NCBI RefSeq assembly: GCF_014202315.1
Contig: NZ_JACHGN010000009.1
Span: 31,602-95,601, forward strand
Source of the DNA: Thermocatellispora tengchongensis
GTDB taxonomy: Bacteria > Actinomycetota > Actinomycetes > Streptosporangiales > Streptosporangiaceae
Length of the DNA stretch: 64,000 nucleotides
Direction: 5' to 3'
The position numbers and the translations under genes are program-made. Position 1 is the first letter of the stretch. Each line of letters opens with the position of its first letter. Positions 1-9,336 of the stretch are shown here, piece by piece. The notes beneath the pieces are model-generated. The model was given only the letters and a program-made list of their open reading frames with translations, was not told where the DNA came from and made no database searches.

Positions 1-19
1 AGCACAGCACAACCCGCTT

Positions 20-1921
20 TCAGGGTGCCTCGTGAGCCCTGTCTGTGCGCGACACGGGCAGGGAGAGGGTGCTCTTGGCGGGTTGGACCTTGATCACTGT
101 GCCGGGCGGGTAGCGCAGGGTGTAGTCGTGGTCGGTGGAGAGCAGCACGACGCCGATGCGGTGGCCGGCCTTGAAGATGTAGTCCTGGGCCTGGAGGTCC
201 CAGCGGAAGTCGTACATCTTGCCGGGGCGGAGCTCCTGGGTGCGGTCGGCGCGGTGGCGGTTGCGGACGTCGAGCCAGCCGCGGGTCACGATCTTGAAGG
301 GGGCGGTCGCGGTGACGTGCTCGCGCAGTGCGGTGCAGCCGGTGTCGCCGGGTACGCCCTGGCCGTAGCAGAGCTGTTCGCCGGTCGCGCGCAGGGCGCC
401 GGTGGCGCGGGTGTCCTCGCCGTAGTCCACCAGCAGCGCGGTGAGGTACGGCGAGCGGCCTGCCTCCAGGGAGGCCCGGACCTTGATCGTGGGGGTGCCG
501 GAGATCCGGACGTCCCTGGTCAGCGGGGGGAACAGGTACGCCAGCCGGTTCGGGTCGGCCGTCTCGGGGGCGGCGGCGAGCTGCTCGGCCGTACGCGTCT
601 TCTGGTCGGTGAACGCCTGGGTGCCCGCGCCGCCCAGCGGGACCGAGACCGGCCGGGTGCCGGGCAGCGGCCAGGACGCGTGCCGTCCCCACTGCCCGGC
701 CGCGTGCTCGATGTCGGCCTGGGGCTCGCGCATGATGCCGTTGTCGATGCCGTACAGCCAGTGGTCGAACCAGGCGTGGAGCTGGCGCAGCCACTCGGCG
801 GTGCGGATGTTGAACGGGTTGCTGTGCGCGCCCTGGGTCAGCCAGATCTTGCGCGGCGTGCCCTGGCGGGCCAGGGCGTCCCACCACTGCGCGGCCTGCT
901 TGGTCTTGACGTTCCAGTCGTTGAGCCCGTGCACCAGGAACACGCTGGCCTTGACCTTGCGCACGTCGTCGAGGTAGTTGCGGGCGTCCCAGAAGGGGCT
1001 GTAGTCGCCGGTGACCCGGTCCTGGTCCTGCTCGATCCGGTCGATGAGCGCGCCGCACGCCTGCTGCCCGTTCGCGCGGGTCAGGACGTATCTGGCCAGT
1101 ACGTCGGCGTCCTCGCCCTGGAACCCGCCGGGCGCGAGCACGCCGCCGTTGGCGCGGTAGTAGTCGTACCAGGAGGAGATCGCGGCGATCGGCACGATCG
1201 TCTTCAGGCCCTTGACGCCGGTGGTGGCCACCGCGTTGGGCAGCGTGCCGTTGTAGGAGACCCCGATCATGCCGACGTTCCCGGTGGACCAGTACGCCGT
1301 CACCGGCGCGCCGGTCGCGTCGAAGCCGCGGGCCCGGCCGTTGAGCCAGTCGATCGCGGCCTTCGGGCCGAGCGTCTCGTTGCGGTCGCCGGTGGTGGGG
1401 CAGCCGGTCGCCCGCCCGCTGCCCAGGTTCTCCACCAGCGCCACCGCGTAGCCGCGCGGCACGAAGTAGTTGTCGTAGTAGCCGTCGAACGGGCCGGCCG
1501 CGTTCACGGTGACGCCGGCCTCGGCGAGGGCGTCCATCTTGTTGCGGGCGCTGCGGGTCTTGAACGCCTCGCCGTCGTCGATGTCCACGTCGTGGTTGGG
1601 CACGTCGTTGCCGCCCGCGTAGTACGGGCTGGCCTCCATGATGACCGGCACCTTCAGGCCCTGCTCGGTCTCCTTGGGGCGCATGATGTCCACCGCGACC
1701 CGGTCGGGGGTGCCGTCGGCGTCGCTGTCCACCCCGGCGACCTCGACGTACACGGTCTGCACCACCGCGTCGGCGCGCGAGTACACCGGCTGGGTGGCCC
1801 CGCCGGCGACGGGCGGTTTCACCGGCGGCGCCGACGCCCCGGCGGGAGAGATGGGCGCGGCGGCCAGGGCCGCCGCGAGGAGCACGCTGAGGAGTACCGC
1901 CTGCCGACCGCTGCGCATCAT
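20..1921 (-). CDS. Secreted Xaa-Pro dipeptidyl-peptidase (peptidase family S15)
   Basis: 633 residues. An N-terminal signal peptide (MMRSGRQ, hydrophobic Leu/Ala core, Ala-rich cleavage zone near residue 30) predicts export. The alpha/beta-hydrolase core carries the nucleophile motif GVSYNGT (Ser about 222). An acid motif HGLNDWNV and a C-terminal His motif QGAHSNP complete the triad expected of the CocE/X-Pro dipeptidyl-peptidase family. The C-terminal jelly-roll region (about 440-620) matches the S15 C-terminal domain. The family releases X-Pro dipeptides from peptides or hydrolyses related acyl substrates. The gene stands alone, divergent from the BMP lipoprotein gene. Exact substrate preference cannot be read from sequence; cocaine-esterase-like acylases are the main alternative. 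Confidence 0.9.
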   Translation of the reverse strand: MMRSGRQAVLLSVLLAAALAAAPISPAGASAPPVKPPVAGGATQPVYSRADAVVQTVYVEVAGVDSDADGTPDRVAVDIMRPKETEQGLKVPVIMEASPYYAGGNDVPNHDVDIDDGEAFKTRSARNKMDALAEAGVTVNAAGPFDGYYDNYFVPRGYAVALVENLGSGRATGCPTTGDRNETLGPKAAIDWLNGRARGFDATGAPVTAYWSTGNVGMIGVSYNGTLPNAVATTGVKGLKTIVPIAAISSWYDYYRANGGVLAPGGFQGEDADVLARYVLTRANGQQACGALIDRIEQDQDRVTGDYSPFWDARNYLDDVRKVKASVFLVHGLNDWNVKTKQAAQWWDALARQGTPRKIWLTQGAHSNPFNIRTAEWLRQLHAWFDHWLYGIDNGIMREPQADIEHAAGQWGRHASWPLPGTRPVSVPLGGAGTQAFTDQKTRTAEQLAAAPETADPNRLAYLFPPLTRDVRISGTPTIKVRASLEAGRSPYLTALLVDYGEDTRATGALRATGEQLCYGQGVPGDTGCTALREHVTATAPFKIVTRGWLDVRNRHRADRTQELRPGKMYDFRWDLQAQDYIFKAGHRIGVVLLSTDHDYTLRYPPGTVIKVQPAKSTLSLPVSRTDRAHEAP

Positions 1922-2331
1922 GATCTCCTGAGGGGGGACGCCGCGCGACTGCCTGAAGGGTCCGCCAGGACGCGCACTGACGCAAGATCTCGACAGCGGC
2001 CAAAATTTAGGTAAAGGTGGGCTTGAGGACCGGCACCGGACTTGGGCCGACGGTCAAGACCGCGTAAGCTTCGCGCGGGCACACGCGCGGCGATCCCGGT
2101 CGCACTCTTCGTGACGGAGTCTCCCCCCGGGCCGGACGCCGTGACCGATGTGCGCCGCTCGTCCGAATATGAGATCGGGTCACAGACGCGCTTGAGGTCG
2201 GTAACGGAGCGGTTGCGGAGCTGTGTGCAGGTTTGGTGTGTCCTGGTCAAACAACTATCTTCCGTGCAGGGTTGCCGCGTGCTCTGCGCGCGCGCGACGA
2301 GAGTGGACGGCGGGGAATGGGAGGAGTCACC
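1922..2331. other. 410-base divergent intergenic region (S15 peptidase / nucleoside ABC operon)
   Basis: No convincing coding region. It must hold the promoters of both divergent genes. Relatively AT-rich patches lie near 2010-2030 and 2160-2180, and another around 2245-2270. I could not assign a confident -35/-10 pair. The purine-rich run GGGAGGAG at about 2320-2327 is the ribosome binding site that decides the TTG start of the downstream lipoprotein. Confidence 0.5.
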
Positions 2332-3402
2332 TTGCTCCGCAACAAATTTGGCAAGCTGGCCATCAGTACGCTGGCCGGCGCCATGCTCATGGCCGCAGCC
2401 GCATGTGGAGGTAGCAGCGACAGCGGATCGAGCACCGCGAGCCCGGGTGCCTCCGGCGAGGCGTCGCAGTCCGGCAGCCTCAAGGTCGGTCTGGCGTTCG
2501 ACGTCGGCGGTCGCGGTGACAAGTCGTTCAACGACTCCGCCTACGCCGGCCTGGAGCGGGCCCAGAAGGAGCTCGGCGCCGAGATCAGGGACCTGAGCCC
2601 GGCCGGCGACGGCTCGAACCGCGGTGAGCTGCTGCGTCAGCTCGCCGACGCCGGCTACAACCCGATCGTCGCGGTCGGCTTCGCGTACGCGGCCGACGTC
2701 GAGAAGGTCGCCAAGGAGTACACCGACGTCCAGTTCGCCATCGTCGACTCGGCCTCCAACGGGCCGAACGTCACCGGCCTGCTGTTCGCCGAGCAGCAGG
2801 GCTCCTACCTGGCGGGCGTCGCGGCGGCGCTGAAGAGCAAGACCGGCCACCTCGGCTTCGTCGGCGGCGTCGAGAGCGATCTGATCAAGAAGTTCGAGGC
2901 CGGCTTCCTGGCGGGCGCCAAGGCCACCAAGCCGGACATCAAGATCGACTCCAAGTACCTCACCCCCGACGGCGACTTCAGCGGCTTCAAGGCCCCAGAC
3001 AAGGGCAAGATCGCGGCCGAGAAGATGTTCCAGGACGGCGCCGACATCGTCTACCACGCCGCCGGTGACTCCGGCCAGGGCGTCTTCCAGGCCGCGGCGG
3101 CGGCCGGCGAGGGCAAGTGGGCGATCGGCGTGGACGCCGACCAGGCGCTGACCGTCAAGGACCAGGCGCTGTCCAAGGTCATCATGACGTCCATGCTCAA
3201 GCGGGTGGACAACGCGGTGTTCGAGTACATCAAGGCCTTCCAGGGCGGTGCGAAGGGCGGCAGCGACGTCGTCTACGACCTCAAGACCGAGGGCGTCGGC
3301 CTGGCCACCACCGGTGACCACATCTCCGACATCCAGGACAAGCTTGACGAGGCCAAGCAGAAGATCATCAGCGGCGAGATCACGGTGCCCGACAAGCCCT
3401 GA
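2332..3402 (+). CDS. BMP-family nucleoside-binding lipoprotein of an ABC importer
   Basis: 356 residues. The TTG start at 2332 is chosen because GGGAGGAG sits 5-7 bases upstream and it gives a short signal peptide ending in a lipobox with Cys about 25 (MAAAAC then GG). A Ser/Gly-rich linker follows. The mature protein begins KVGLAFDVGGRGDKSFND, the signature of the basic membrane protein (BMP/PnrA/Med) fold, which binds purine or pyrimidine nucleosides. It is the extracytoplasmic receptor for the ATPase and two permeases downstream. The salvage genes cdd and thymidine phosphorylase at the operon's end support nucleoside as ligand. A small hairpin and a 281-base gap separate it from the ATPase, so the receptor is probably made in excess. 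Confidence 0.93.
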   Translation: MLRNKFGKLAISTLAGAMLMAAAACGGSSDSGSSTASPGASGEASQSGSLKVGLAFDVGGRGDKSFNDSAYAGLERAQKELGAEIRDLSPAGDGSNRGELLRQLADAGYNPIVAVGFAYAADVEKVAKEYTDVQFAIVDSASNGPNVTGLLFAEQQGSYLAGVAAALKSKTGHLGFVGGVESDLIKKFEAGFLAGAKATKPDIKIDSKYLTPDGDFSGFKAPDKGKIAAEKMFQDGADIVYHAAGDSGQGVFQAAAAAGEGKWAIGVDADQALTVKDQALSKVIMTSMLKRVDNAVFEYIKAFQGGAKGGSDVVYDLKTEGVGLATTGDHISDIQDKLDEAKQKIISGEITVPDKP

Positions 3403-3450
3403 CGCACCGGGCTGCACAGGCCGGAAATCCTGCAACTCCTGATACCCCCT

Positions 3451-3466
3451 GCTATCTCCTGATAGC
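3451..3466 (+). terminator. Short hairpin after the binding-protein gene
   Basis: GCTATC, four-base loop TCCT, GATAGC: a perfect 6-bp stem about 50 bases after the lipoprotein stop. No T tract follows, so it is more likely an mRNA 3'-stabilising or partial-termination element that favours binding-protein expression over the transporter genes. The rest of the 281-base gap (3403-3683) shows no gene. Confidence 0.4.
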
Positions 3467-3683
3467 GGTGGGAAAAGGGTGCGAATCACGAGATCGTGTT
3501 CCGGCCGTACCGGGTAAAGACCGTGCGCGAGGTTCGCGCGTGGCCCGGGGAGCGGACCCACATCCGCTTCCCGGGCTTCGCCCTATCTCGCGGCCGCCGC
3601 CCCGCCCTCGCCACGCCCTGGACTTACCTCGGCCGGGCCGCCACACCCCCGGCGGCCCGGCGGGGAGCTTCGAGGAGAACCCA

Positions 3684-5231
3684 TTGTCGACGAGCTCGGA
3701 CACCCTCTCCACGGCGCCGCCCGCCGTCGCGCTGGAGGGCATCACCAAGCGCTTCCCCGGCGTCGTCGCCAACCACGACATTCGGATCACCGTCGCCCCG
3801 GGCACCGTCCACGCCATCGTGGGCGAGAACGGCGCCGGCAAGTCCACGCTGATGAAGATCCTGTACGGCATGCAGCGGCCGGACGAGGGCACGATCCGGG
3901 TCAACGGCCGGCAGGTGAGCTTCAAGACCCCCAGCGACGCCATCGCGGCCGGCATCGGCATGGTGCACCAGCACTTCATGCTGGCCGACAACCTGACCGT
4001 GCTGGAGAACATCGTCCTCGGCGCCGAGCCGAAGAAGGCCGGCCGGCTCGACACCGGCGCCGCCCGCGCCCGGATCAGGCAACTCGCCGAGGCGCACGGC
4101 CTGCGGGTCGATCCCGACCGGCTGGTGGAGGACCTCGGCGTCGGCGAGCGGCAGCGGGTGGAGATCCTCAAGGTGCTCTACCGCGGCGCGCGCATCCTGA
4201 TCCTGGACGAGCCCACCGCGGTCCTGGTGCCGCAGGAGGTCGAGGAGCTGTTCGACAACCTGCGCGAGCTCAAGGCCGAGGGCCTGACCGTGATCTTCAT
4301 CTCGCACAAGCTGGACGAGGTGCTGGACATCGCCGACGCGATCACCGTGATCCGGCGCGGCACCACCGTCGCCAGCGTGCTGCCGCGCGACGTCACCTCG
4401 CGCGAGCTGGCCGAGCTGATGGTCGGCAGCGAGCTGCCCACCCCCGAGACCCGCGAGTCCACGGTCACCGACCGGGTCGTGCTCGACGTGCGCGGCCTGC
4501 GCGTCACCGAGGGCGACCGCGTGGTGCTGGACGACGTGTCGTTCCCGGTGCACGCGGGCGAGGTCGTCGGCGTGGCCGGGGTCGAGGGCAACGGCCAGAC
4601 CGAGCTGATCGAGGCCATCATGGGCCTGCACCCGCTGGCCGCCGGCGCGATCGAGCTGGGCGGCGAGGACATCACCGCCTGGTCCACCCGCAGGCGCCGC
4701 GAGTCGGGCATCGCCTACATCCCCGAGGACCGGCACCGCGAGGGCCTGCTGCTTGAGGCGTCGCTGTGGGAGAACCGGGTGCTCGGCCACCAGACCCGGC
4801 CTCCGGCGCGCGCGGGCATCTGGATCAACCGCGCCGCCGCCCGCAAGGACACCGAGCGGATCGTCAGGGCGTACGACGTGCGCACCCCCGGCGTGGACAC
4901 GCTCGCGCTGGCCCTGTCCGGCGGCAACCAGCAGAAGCTGATCGTCGGCCGTGAGATGAGCGGCGACCCCAAGGCGCTCATCGCCGCCCACCCGACGCGC
5001 GGCGTGGACGTCGGCGCCCAGGCCGCCATCTGGGACCACCTGCGCGACGCGCGGGCGTCCGGCCTGGCCGTGCTGCTCATCTCGGCCGACCTGGACGAGC
5101 TGATCGGCCTGTCCGACACCCTGTACGTCATCTACCGGGGCCGGTTCGTCGCCCGCCTCGACCCCGGCCGGGTCACCCCCGAGAAACTCGGCGGCTACAT
5201 GACCGGCGCCATCGCGGAGGACCAGGCATGA
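3684..5231 (+). CDS. Nucleoside ABC transporter, double ATP-binding subunit
   Basis: 515 residues with two fused ABC domains, as in the NupO/YufO and RbsA/XylG-type importers. Domain 1 has Walker A GENGAGKST (about 47-55) and Walker B ILILDEPTA. Its signature LGVGERQRVEIL is the degenerate form usual here. Domain 2 has a degenerate P-loop GVEGNGQTEL, as is normal for this family, and a canonical signature LSGGNQQKLIVGREM. The TTG at 3684 is taken as start because GAGGAG lies 8-13 bases upstream and the ABC homology starts about 13 residues in. It overlaps the first permease by 4 bases (ATGA). Confidence 0.93.
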   Translation: MSTSSDTLSTAPPAVALEGITKRFPGVVANHDIRITVAPGTVHAIVGENGAGKSTLMKILYGMQRPDEGTIRVNGRQVSFKTPSDAIAAGIGMVHQHFMLADNLTVLENIVLGAEPKKAGRLDTGAARARIRQLAEAHGLRVDPDRLVEDLGVGERQRVEILKVLYRGARILILDEPTAVLVPQEVEELFDNLRELKAEGLTVIFISHKLDEVLDIADAITVIRRGTTVASVLPRDVTSRELAELMVGSELPTPETRESTVTDRVVLDVRGLRVTEGDRVVLDDVSFPVHAGEVVGVAGVEGNGQTELIEAIMGLHPLAAGAIELGGEDITAWSTRRRRESGIAYIPEDRHREGLLLEASLWENRVLGHQTRPPARAGIWINRAAARKDTERIVRAYDVRTPGVDTLALALSGGNQQKLIVGREMSGDPKALIAAHPTRGVDVGAQAAIWDHLRDARASGLAVLLISADLDELIGLSDTLYVIYRGRFVARLDPGRVTPEKLGGYMTGAIAEDQA

Positions 5232-6370
5232 AGATCGCAGGGTTGCAGCGGGCCGGGCTCACCGCGCTCGGCGCGGTCGCCGCGGTGCTGTTCGCGTTCG
5301 CGGTCTCCAGCATCGCGATCGTCGCGGCCGGGGCCAGCCCGATCACCGCGTTGCAGGCGATGTTCGACTTCGGCGACGTCACCAACGCCGTCGTCAACAA
5401 CATCACCACCATCCTGAACCGGGCGACCCCGCTGTTCATCGCGGGCCTGGCCGTGGCCATCGGCTTCCGGATGAACCTGTTCAACATCGGCGTGGAGGGC
5501 CAGTACCGGATCGCCGCGCTCGTCGCCGCCTTCGTCGGCGGCCAGCTCGCGCTGCCCGCGCCGCTGCACCTGACCGTGATCATCGTGGTCGCGATGGTCG
5601 CCGGCGGCCTGTACGCGCTGATCCCCGCGCTGCTGAAGGTCTACCGCGGCGTCAACGAGGTCATCGCGACGATCATGCTGAACTTCATCGCGATCAGCAT
5701 GGCCGCCTACCTCGTCCGCGGCCCGTTCGCCGGCGAGCGCGAGGAGGGCGTGCTGACCACCTCCACCCCGCCGATCCCCGAGTCGGGCATGTTCCCCAAC
5801 GTGAACTGGCTGTTCACGATGTTCGGCCTGCCCGCCCCGCGCGGCGCCGGGCTGTGGGGCTTCCTGATCGTCGCGGCCGTCGTGGGCGTGGTCATCTGGG
5901 TGGTGCTGGAGCGCACCCGCTTCGGCTTCGAGGTCAAGGCCAGCGGCCTTAACGGCACGGCCGCGCTCGCCTCCGGCGTCAACCCGCGCACAATGATCAT
6001 CTCGGCGATGGTGCTGTCGGGCGCGGTCGCCGGGCTCATCGGCCTGCCCGAGATCCTGGGCCGCACCGGCAGCTACGGCACCAGCTTCACCCCCGGCCTC
6101 GGCTTCCTCGGCATCGCCGTCGCCCTGCTCGGCCGGAACAAGCCGGGCGGCATCGCGCTGGCCGCGCTGCTGTTCGGGTTCCTGGACCGCGCGACCACCC
6201 CGCTGCAGTTCGCCGACATCCCGCCGTCCGTCGTCTCCATCATCCAGGGAGCGATCGTGCTCATGGTCGTCATCGCCAACGAGGTCACCAGGCGGTTCGC
6301 CCTCCGCCAGGAGGAGCGCCGCGCCGCCGGGCACGCCTCCGCCCCGGCCCCCGCCGGAGCGAGCGCATGA
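5228..6370 (+). CDS. Nucleoside ABC transporter permease 1 (BPD_transp_2 family)
   Basis: 380 residues and very hydrophobic, with about 8-10 predicted membrane helices. The family motifs FNIGVEGQY (about 85) and YRGVNEVIATIMLNFIAI (about 140) are the EAA-like coupling loops of simple-sugar/nucleoside permeases (NupP/YufP). Its ATG overlaps the ATPase stop (ATGA) and its own stop overlaps the next permease, so translation is probably coupled. The C-terminal tail is Ala/Pro-rich and hydrophilic. It forms the heterodimeric channel with the next gene product. Confidence 0.92.
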   Translation: MKIAGLQRAGLTALGAVAAVLFAFAVSSIAIVAAGASPITALQAMFDFGDVTNAVVNNITTILNRATPLFIAGLAVAIGFRMNLFNIGVEGQYRIAALVAAFVGGQLALPAPLHLTVIIVVAMVAGGLYALIPALLKVYRGVNEVIATIMLNFIAISMAAYLVRGPFAGEREEGVLTTSTPPIPESGMFPNVNWLFTMFGLPAPRGAGLWGFLIVAAVVGVVIWVVLERTRFGFEVKASGLNGTAALASGVNPRTMIISAMVLSGAVAGLIGLPEILGRTGSYGTSFTPGLGFLGIAVALLGRNKPGGIALAALLFGFLDRATTPLQFADIPPSVVSIIQGAIVLMVVIANEVTRRFALRQEERRAAGHASAPAPAGASA

Positions 6371-7662
6371 GCGTCCAGACGGTCTCCGAGGGCACGGCCG
6401 AGGCCCGCCGCGTACGCCGCTACCACCTCGTCCTGATCGGGGTGGCCCTGCTCATCGTGGCGCTCTCCCTGGTCCGGGTGCTCGCCGACGCCACCGACCT
6501 GACGTCCTCCGGCACCTTCCGCGCCGCCCTCGGCCTGGCCATCCCCATCGGCCTGGCCGGGCTGGGCGGCCTGTGGGCCGAGCGGGCCGGCGTGGTCAAC
6601 ATCGGCCTTGAGGGCATGATGGTGCTCGGCACCTGGTTCGCCGGCTGGGCCGGCTACCAGTGGGGGCCGCTGGCCGCCCTGGTCGCGGGCCTGCTCGGCG
6701 GCGCGCTCGGCGGCCTGCTGCACGCCGTCGCCACCGTCACCTTCGGCGTGGACCACATCATCAGCGGCGTCGCGATCAACCTGCTCGGCCCCGGCATCAC
6801 CCGCTTCCTGTCGGAGGTCCTCTACCGCGAGGGCACCGCGGCGAGCGAGGCCGGCGCCGGCATCACCACCTCGCCCACGCTCGCCGAGGTGCCCACGGTC
6901 AGCGTGCCGCTGCTGTCGTCGGGCCAGGACTGGCTGGGTGACCTGGAGAGCACCCACTGGTTCCTGCTGTCCGACGTGGCCGGGATGCTGCGCGGCCTCA
7001 CCAGGGATGTCAACGTGCTGGCCATCCTGGCGGTGGCGCTGATCCCGCTGACGTACTACGTGCTCTGGCACACCGCCTTCGGCCTGCGGCTGCGCTCCTG
7101 CGGCGAGAACCCGTGGGCGGCCGAGTCGCTGGGCGTGAACGTCTACCGCACCAAGTACATCGCCACCGTGATCTCCGGCGCCTTCGCCGGCCTGGGCGGC
7201 GTGTTCCTGGTCTTCGTGACGCAGAAGTACGTCGAGGGCCAGACCTCCGGCCGCGGCTTCATCGGCCTGGCCGCCATGATCTTCGGCAACTGGCGCCCCG
7301 GCGGCCTGGCGGCGGGGGCGTCGCTGTTCGGCTACGCCGACGGCCTGCAGCTCCGCAGCTCCCAGGCGGTGACGGGCCTGTTCCTGTTCGGCGCGCTGCT
7401 CCTGCTCGGCTACGCGATCATGCAGGCGCGGAAGGCGGCGACGGCCGCGAACCGCACCGCCGGGACGTACACGGCGGTGGCCTTCGCCGCGCTCGGCGCG
7501 GTGGCCCTGCTGTGGCTGTGGCTCACGGTGGACACGTTGCCGAACGAGTTCGTCTTCATCACCCCGCACGTGCTGACGCTGCTGGTGCTGTCGGTAGCCT
7601 CACAGCGGCTGCGGATGCCCAAGGCCGACGGCGTTCGCTACCGCAGAGGAGAGCAACATTGA
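6367..7662 (+). CDS. Nucleoside ABC transporter permease 2 (BPD_transp_2 family)
   Basis: 431 residues and polytopic. The motifs ERAGVVNIGLEGMM (about 76) and FGVDHIISGVAINLLGPG (about 127) mark the second permease of BMP-linked nucleoside transporters (NupQ/YufQ). Late helices (RGFIGLAAMIFGNWRPGG) match the family. Two extra C-terminal hydrophobic segments (about 365-415) make it longer than the roughly 320-residue homologues of Firmicutes. It overlaps the upstream permease (ATGA), and its stop overlaps the TTG start of cytidine deaminase (TTGA). Confidence 0.92.
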   Translation: MSVQTVSEGTAEARRVRRYHLVLIGVALLIVALSLVRVLADATDLTSSGTFRAALGLAIPIGLAGLGGLWAERAGVVNIGLEGMMVLGTWFAGWAGYQWGPLAALVAGLLGGALGGLLHAVATVTFGVDHIISGVAINLLGPGITRFLSEVLYREGTAASEAGAGITTSPTLAEVPTVSVPLLSSGQDWLGDLESTHWFLLSDVAGMLRGLTRDVNVLAILAVALIPLTYYVLWHTAFGLRLRSCGENPWAAESLGVNVYRTKYIATVISGAFAGLGGVFLVFVTQKYVEGQTSGRGFIGLAAMIFGNWRPGGLAAGASLFGYADGLQLRSSQAVTGLFLFGALLLLGYAIMQARKAATAANRTAGTYTAVAFAALGAVALLWLWLTVDTLPNEFVFITPHVLTLLVLSVASQRLRMPKADGVRYRRGEQH

Positions 7663-8054
7663 GCATCGACTGGACCCGCCTGCACCAGGCCGCGGTGGAG
7701 GCGATGACGCACGCCTACGCGCCGTACTCGAAGTTCCCGGTGGGCGCGGCGGCGCTGGTCGATGACGGTCGCATCGTGACCGGCTGCAACGTGGAGAACG
7801 CCTCCTACGGCGTGGGGCTGTGCGCCGAGTGCGGCCTGGTCTCGGCCCTGCACGCCACGGGCGGCGGGCGCCTGGTGGCCTTCACCTGCGTGGACGGCCA
7901 CGAGGAGCTGCTGATGCCCTGCGGACGCTGCCGCCAGCTCCTCTACGAGCACGGCGGCCCGGAACTGCTGGTCGAGACGGCCGACGGGCCCAAGCCGATG
8001 GCGGAGATCCTGCCGTACGCGTTCGGCCCCGACGACCTGAGCAGGGGGGCGTGA
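7659..8054 (+). CDS. cdd: Cytidine deaminase
   Basis: 131 residues, the usual length of the small homotetrameric type. It deaminates cytidine and deoxycytidine to uridine and deoxyuridine. The zinc site is visible as GLCAECG (Cys plus catalytic Glu) and MPCGRCRQ (PCxxC). The N-terminal YAPYSKFPVGAA and GCNVENASYG are family hallmarks. The TTG start at 7659 overlaps the permease stop (TTGA) and follows AGAGGAGAG. It processes pyrimidine nucleosides delivered by the upstream importer, before thymidine/uridine phosphorolysis by the next gene. Confidence 0.96.
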   Translation: MSIDWTRLHQAAVEAMTHAYAPYSKFPVGAAALVDDGRIVTGCNVENASYGVGLCAECGLVSALHATGGGRLVAFTCVDGHEELLMPCGRCRQLLYEHGGPELLVETADGPKPMAEILPYAFGPDDLSRGA

Positions 8055-8057
8055 GCC

Positions 8058-9335
8058 GTGGACGCCATCGACGTCATCATCACCAAGCGCGACGGCGGCG
8101 AGCTGAGCACCGAGCAGATCCGCTGGACGATCGACGCCTACACCCGGGGCGCCATCGCCGAGGAGCAGATGTCCTCCCTCGCCATGGCCATCCTGCTGCG
8201 CGGCATGACCCGGCGTGAGATCGCCGACTGGACCCAGGCCATGATCGACTCCGGCGAGCGCATGGACTGGTCGATGCTGGAGCGTCCGACGGCCGACAAG
8301 CACTCGACCGGCGGCGTGGGCGACAAGATCACCCTTCCGCTGGCGCCCCTGGTGGCGGCCTGCGGCGCGTACGTCCCGCAGCTCTCCGGCCGCGGTCTCG
8401 GCCACACCGGCGGCACCCTGGACAAGCTGGAGTCGATCCCCGGCTGGCGGGCGGACCTGACCAACGCCGAGATGCTCGCGGTCATCCGCGAGGCGGGCGC
8501 GGTCGTGTGCGCGGCAGGCGGCGGCCTGGCCCCCGCCGACAAGAAGCTGTACGCCCTGCGCGACGTCACCGGCACCGTCGAGTCGATCCCGCTGATCGCC
8601 AGCTCCATCATGAGCAAGAAGATCGCCGAGGGCACCGGCTCGCTGGTCCTGGACGTCAAGGTGGGCTCAGGGGCCTTCATGAAGACCACCGAGACGGCCC
8701 GCGAGCTGGCCCGGACCATGGTCGAGCTGGGCACCGACGCCGGGGTCCGCACGGTGGCCCTGCTGACCGCCATGGACCGCCCCCTCGGCCTGGCGGTCGG
8801 CAACGCCCTGGAGGTCGCCGAGGCGGTCGAGGTCCTGTCCGGCGGCGGGCCGGCCGACGTGGTGGAGCTCACCCTGCGCCTGGCCCGCGAGATGCTGGAG
8901 GCGGCCGGCGTACCGGGCGCCAAGGACCCCGAACGCGCCCTGGCCGACGGCAGCGCCATGGACGCCTGGCGGCGCATGATCATCGCTCAGGGCGGCGACC
9001 CCGACGCGCCGCTGCCGGCCGCCCCCGAGACCCTGGAGATCACCGCCGGGTCGAGCGGGGTCCTCGCCACCCTCGACGCGTACGCGGTCGGCGTGGCCGC
9101 CTGGCGGCTGGGCGCGGGCCGCGCCCGCAAGGAGGACCCGGTGAGCCCCGGGGCGGGCATCACCCTGCACGCCAAGCCGGGCGACAAGGTCGAGCCCGGC
9201 CGCCCCCTGATGACCCTGCACGCCGACGACCCCTCCCGGTTCCCCCGGGCCCAGGAGGCCCTGCGCGACGCCTGGACCATCGCCGACGCCCCCGCCGACC
9301 TCCTGCCACTGGTGATCGACCGCGTGACCGCCTGA
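8058..9335 (+). CDS. deoA: Thymidine phosphorylase (pyrimidine-nucleoside phosphorylase)
   Basis: 425 residues, standard for family NP-II. It splits thymidine, and probably uridine or deoxyuridine, with phosphate into base and (deoxy)ribose-1-phosphate. The signature GRGLGHTGGTLDKLES lies about residues 113-128; KHSTGGVGDK binds phosphate. The C-terminal PYNP domain (about 345-425) is intact. GTG start at 8058, three bases after the cytidine deaminase stop, so it is the last gene of the import and salvage operon. Its stop is 1 base from the stop of the convergent MurG-like gene, leaving no room for a separate terminator. Whether it prefers thymidine or is a broad Pdp enzyme is not decidable here. 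Confidence 0.95.
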   Translation: MDAIDVIITKRDGGELSTEQIRWTIDAYTRGAIAEEQMSSLAMAILLRGMTRREIADWTQAMIDSGERMDWSMLERPTADKHSTGGVGDKITLPLAPLVAACGAYVPQLSGRGLGHTGGTLDKLESIPGWRADLTNAEMLAVIREAGAVVCAAGGGLAPADKKLYALRDVTGTVESIPLIASSIMSKKIAEGTGSLVLDVKVGSGAFMKTTETARELARTMVELGTDAGVRTVALLTAMDRPLGLAVGNALEVAEAVEVLSGGGPADVVELTLRLAREMLEAAGVPGAKDPERALADGSAMDAWRRMIIAQGGDPDAPLPAAPETLEITAGSSGVLATLDAYAVGVAAWRLGAGRARKEDPVSPGAGITLHAKPGDKVEPGRPLMTLHADDPSRFPRAQEALRDAWTIADAPADLLPLVIDRVTA

Positions 9336-9336
9336 G

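Noticed and set aside
32-2014. 660-residue plus-strand frame opposite the S15 peptidase
   Set aside because: Antisense shadow of a gene with all catalytic motifs; typical of GC-rich codon structure.
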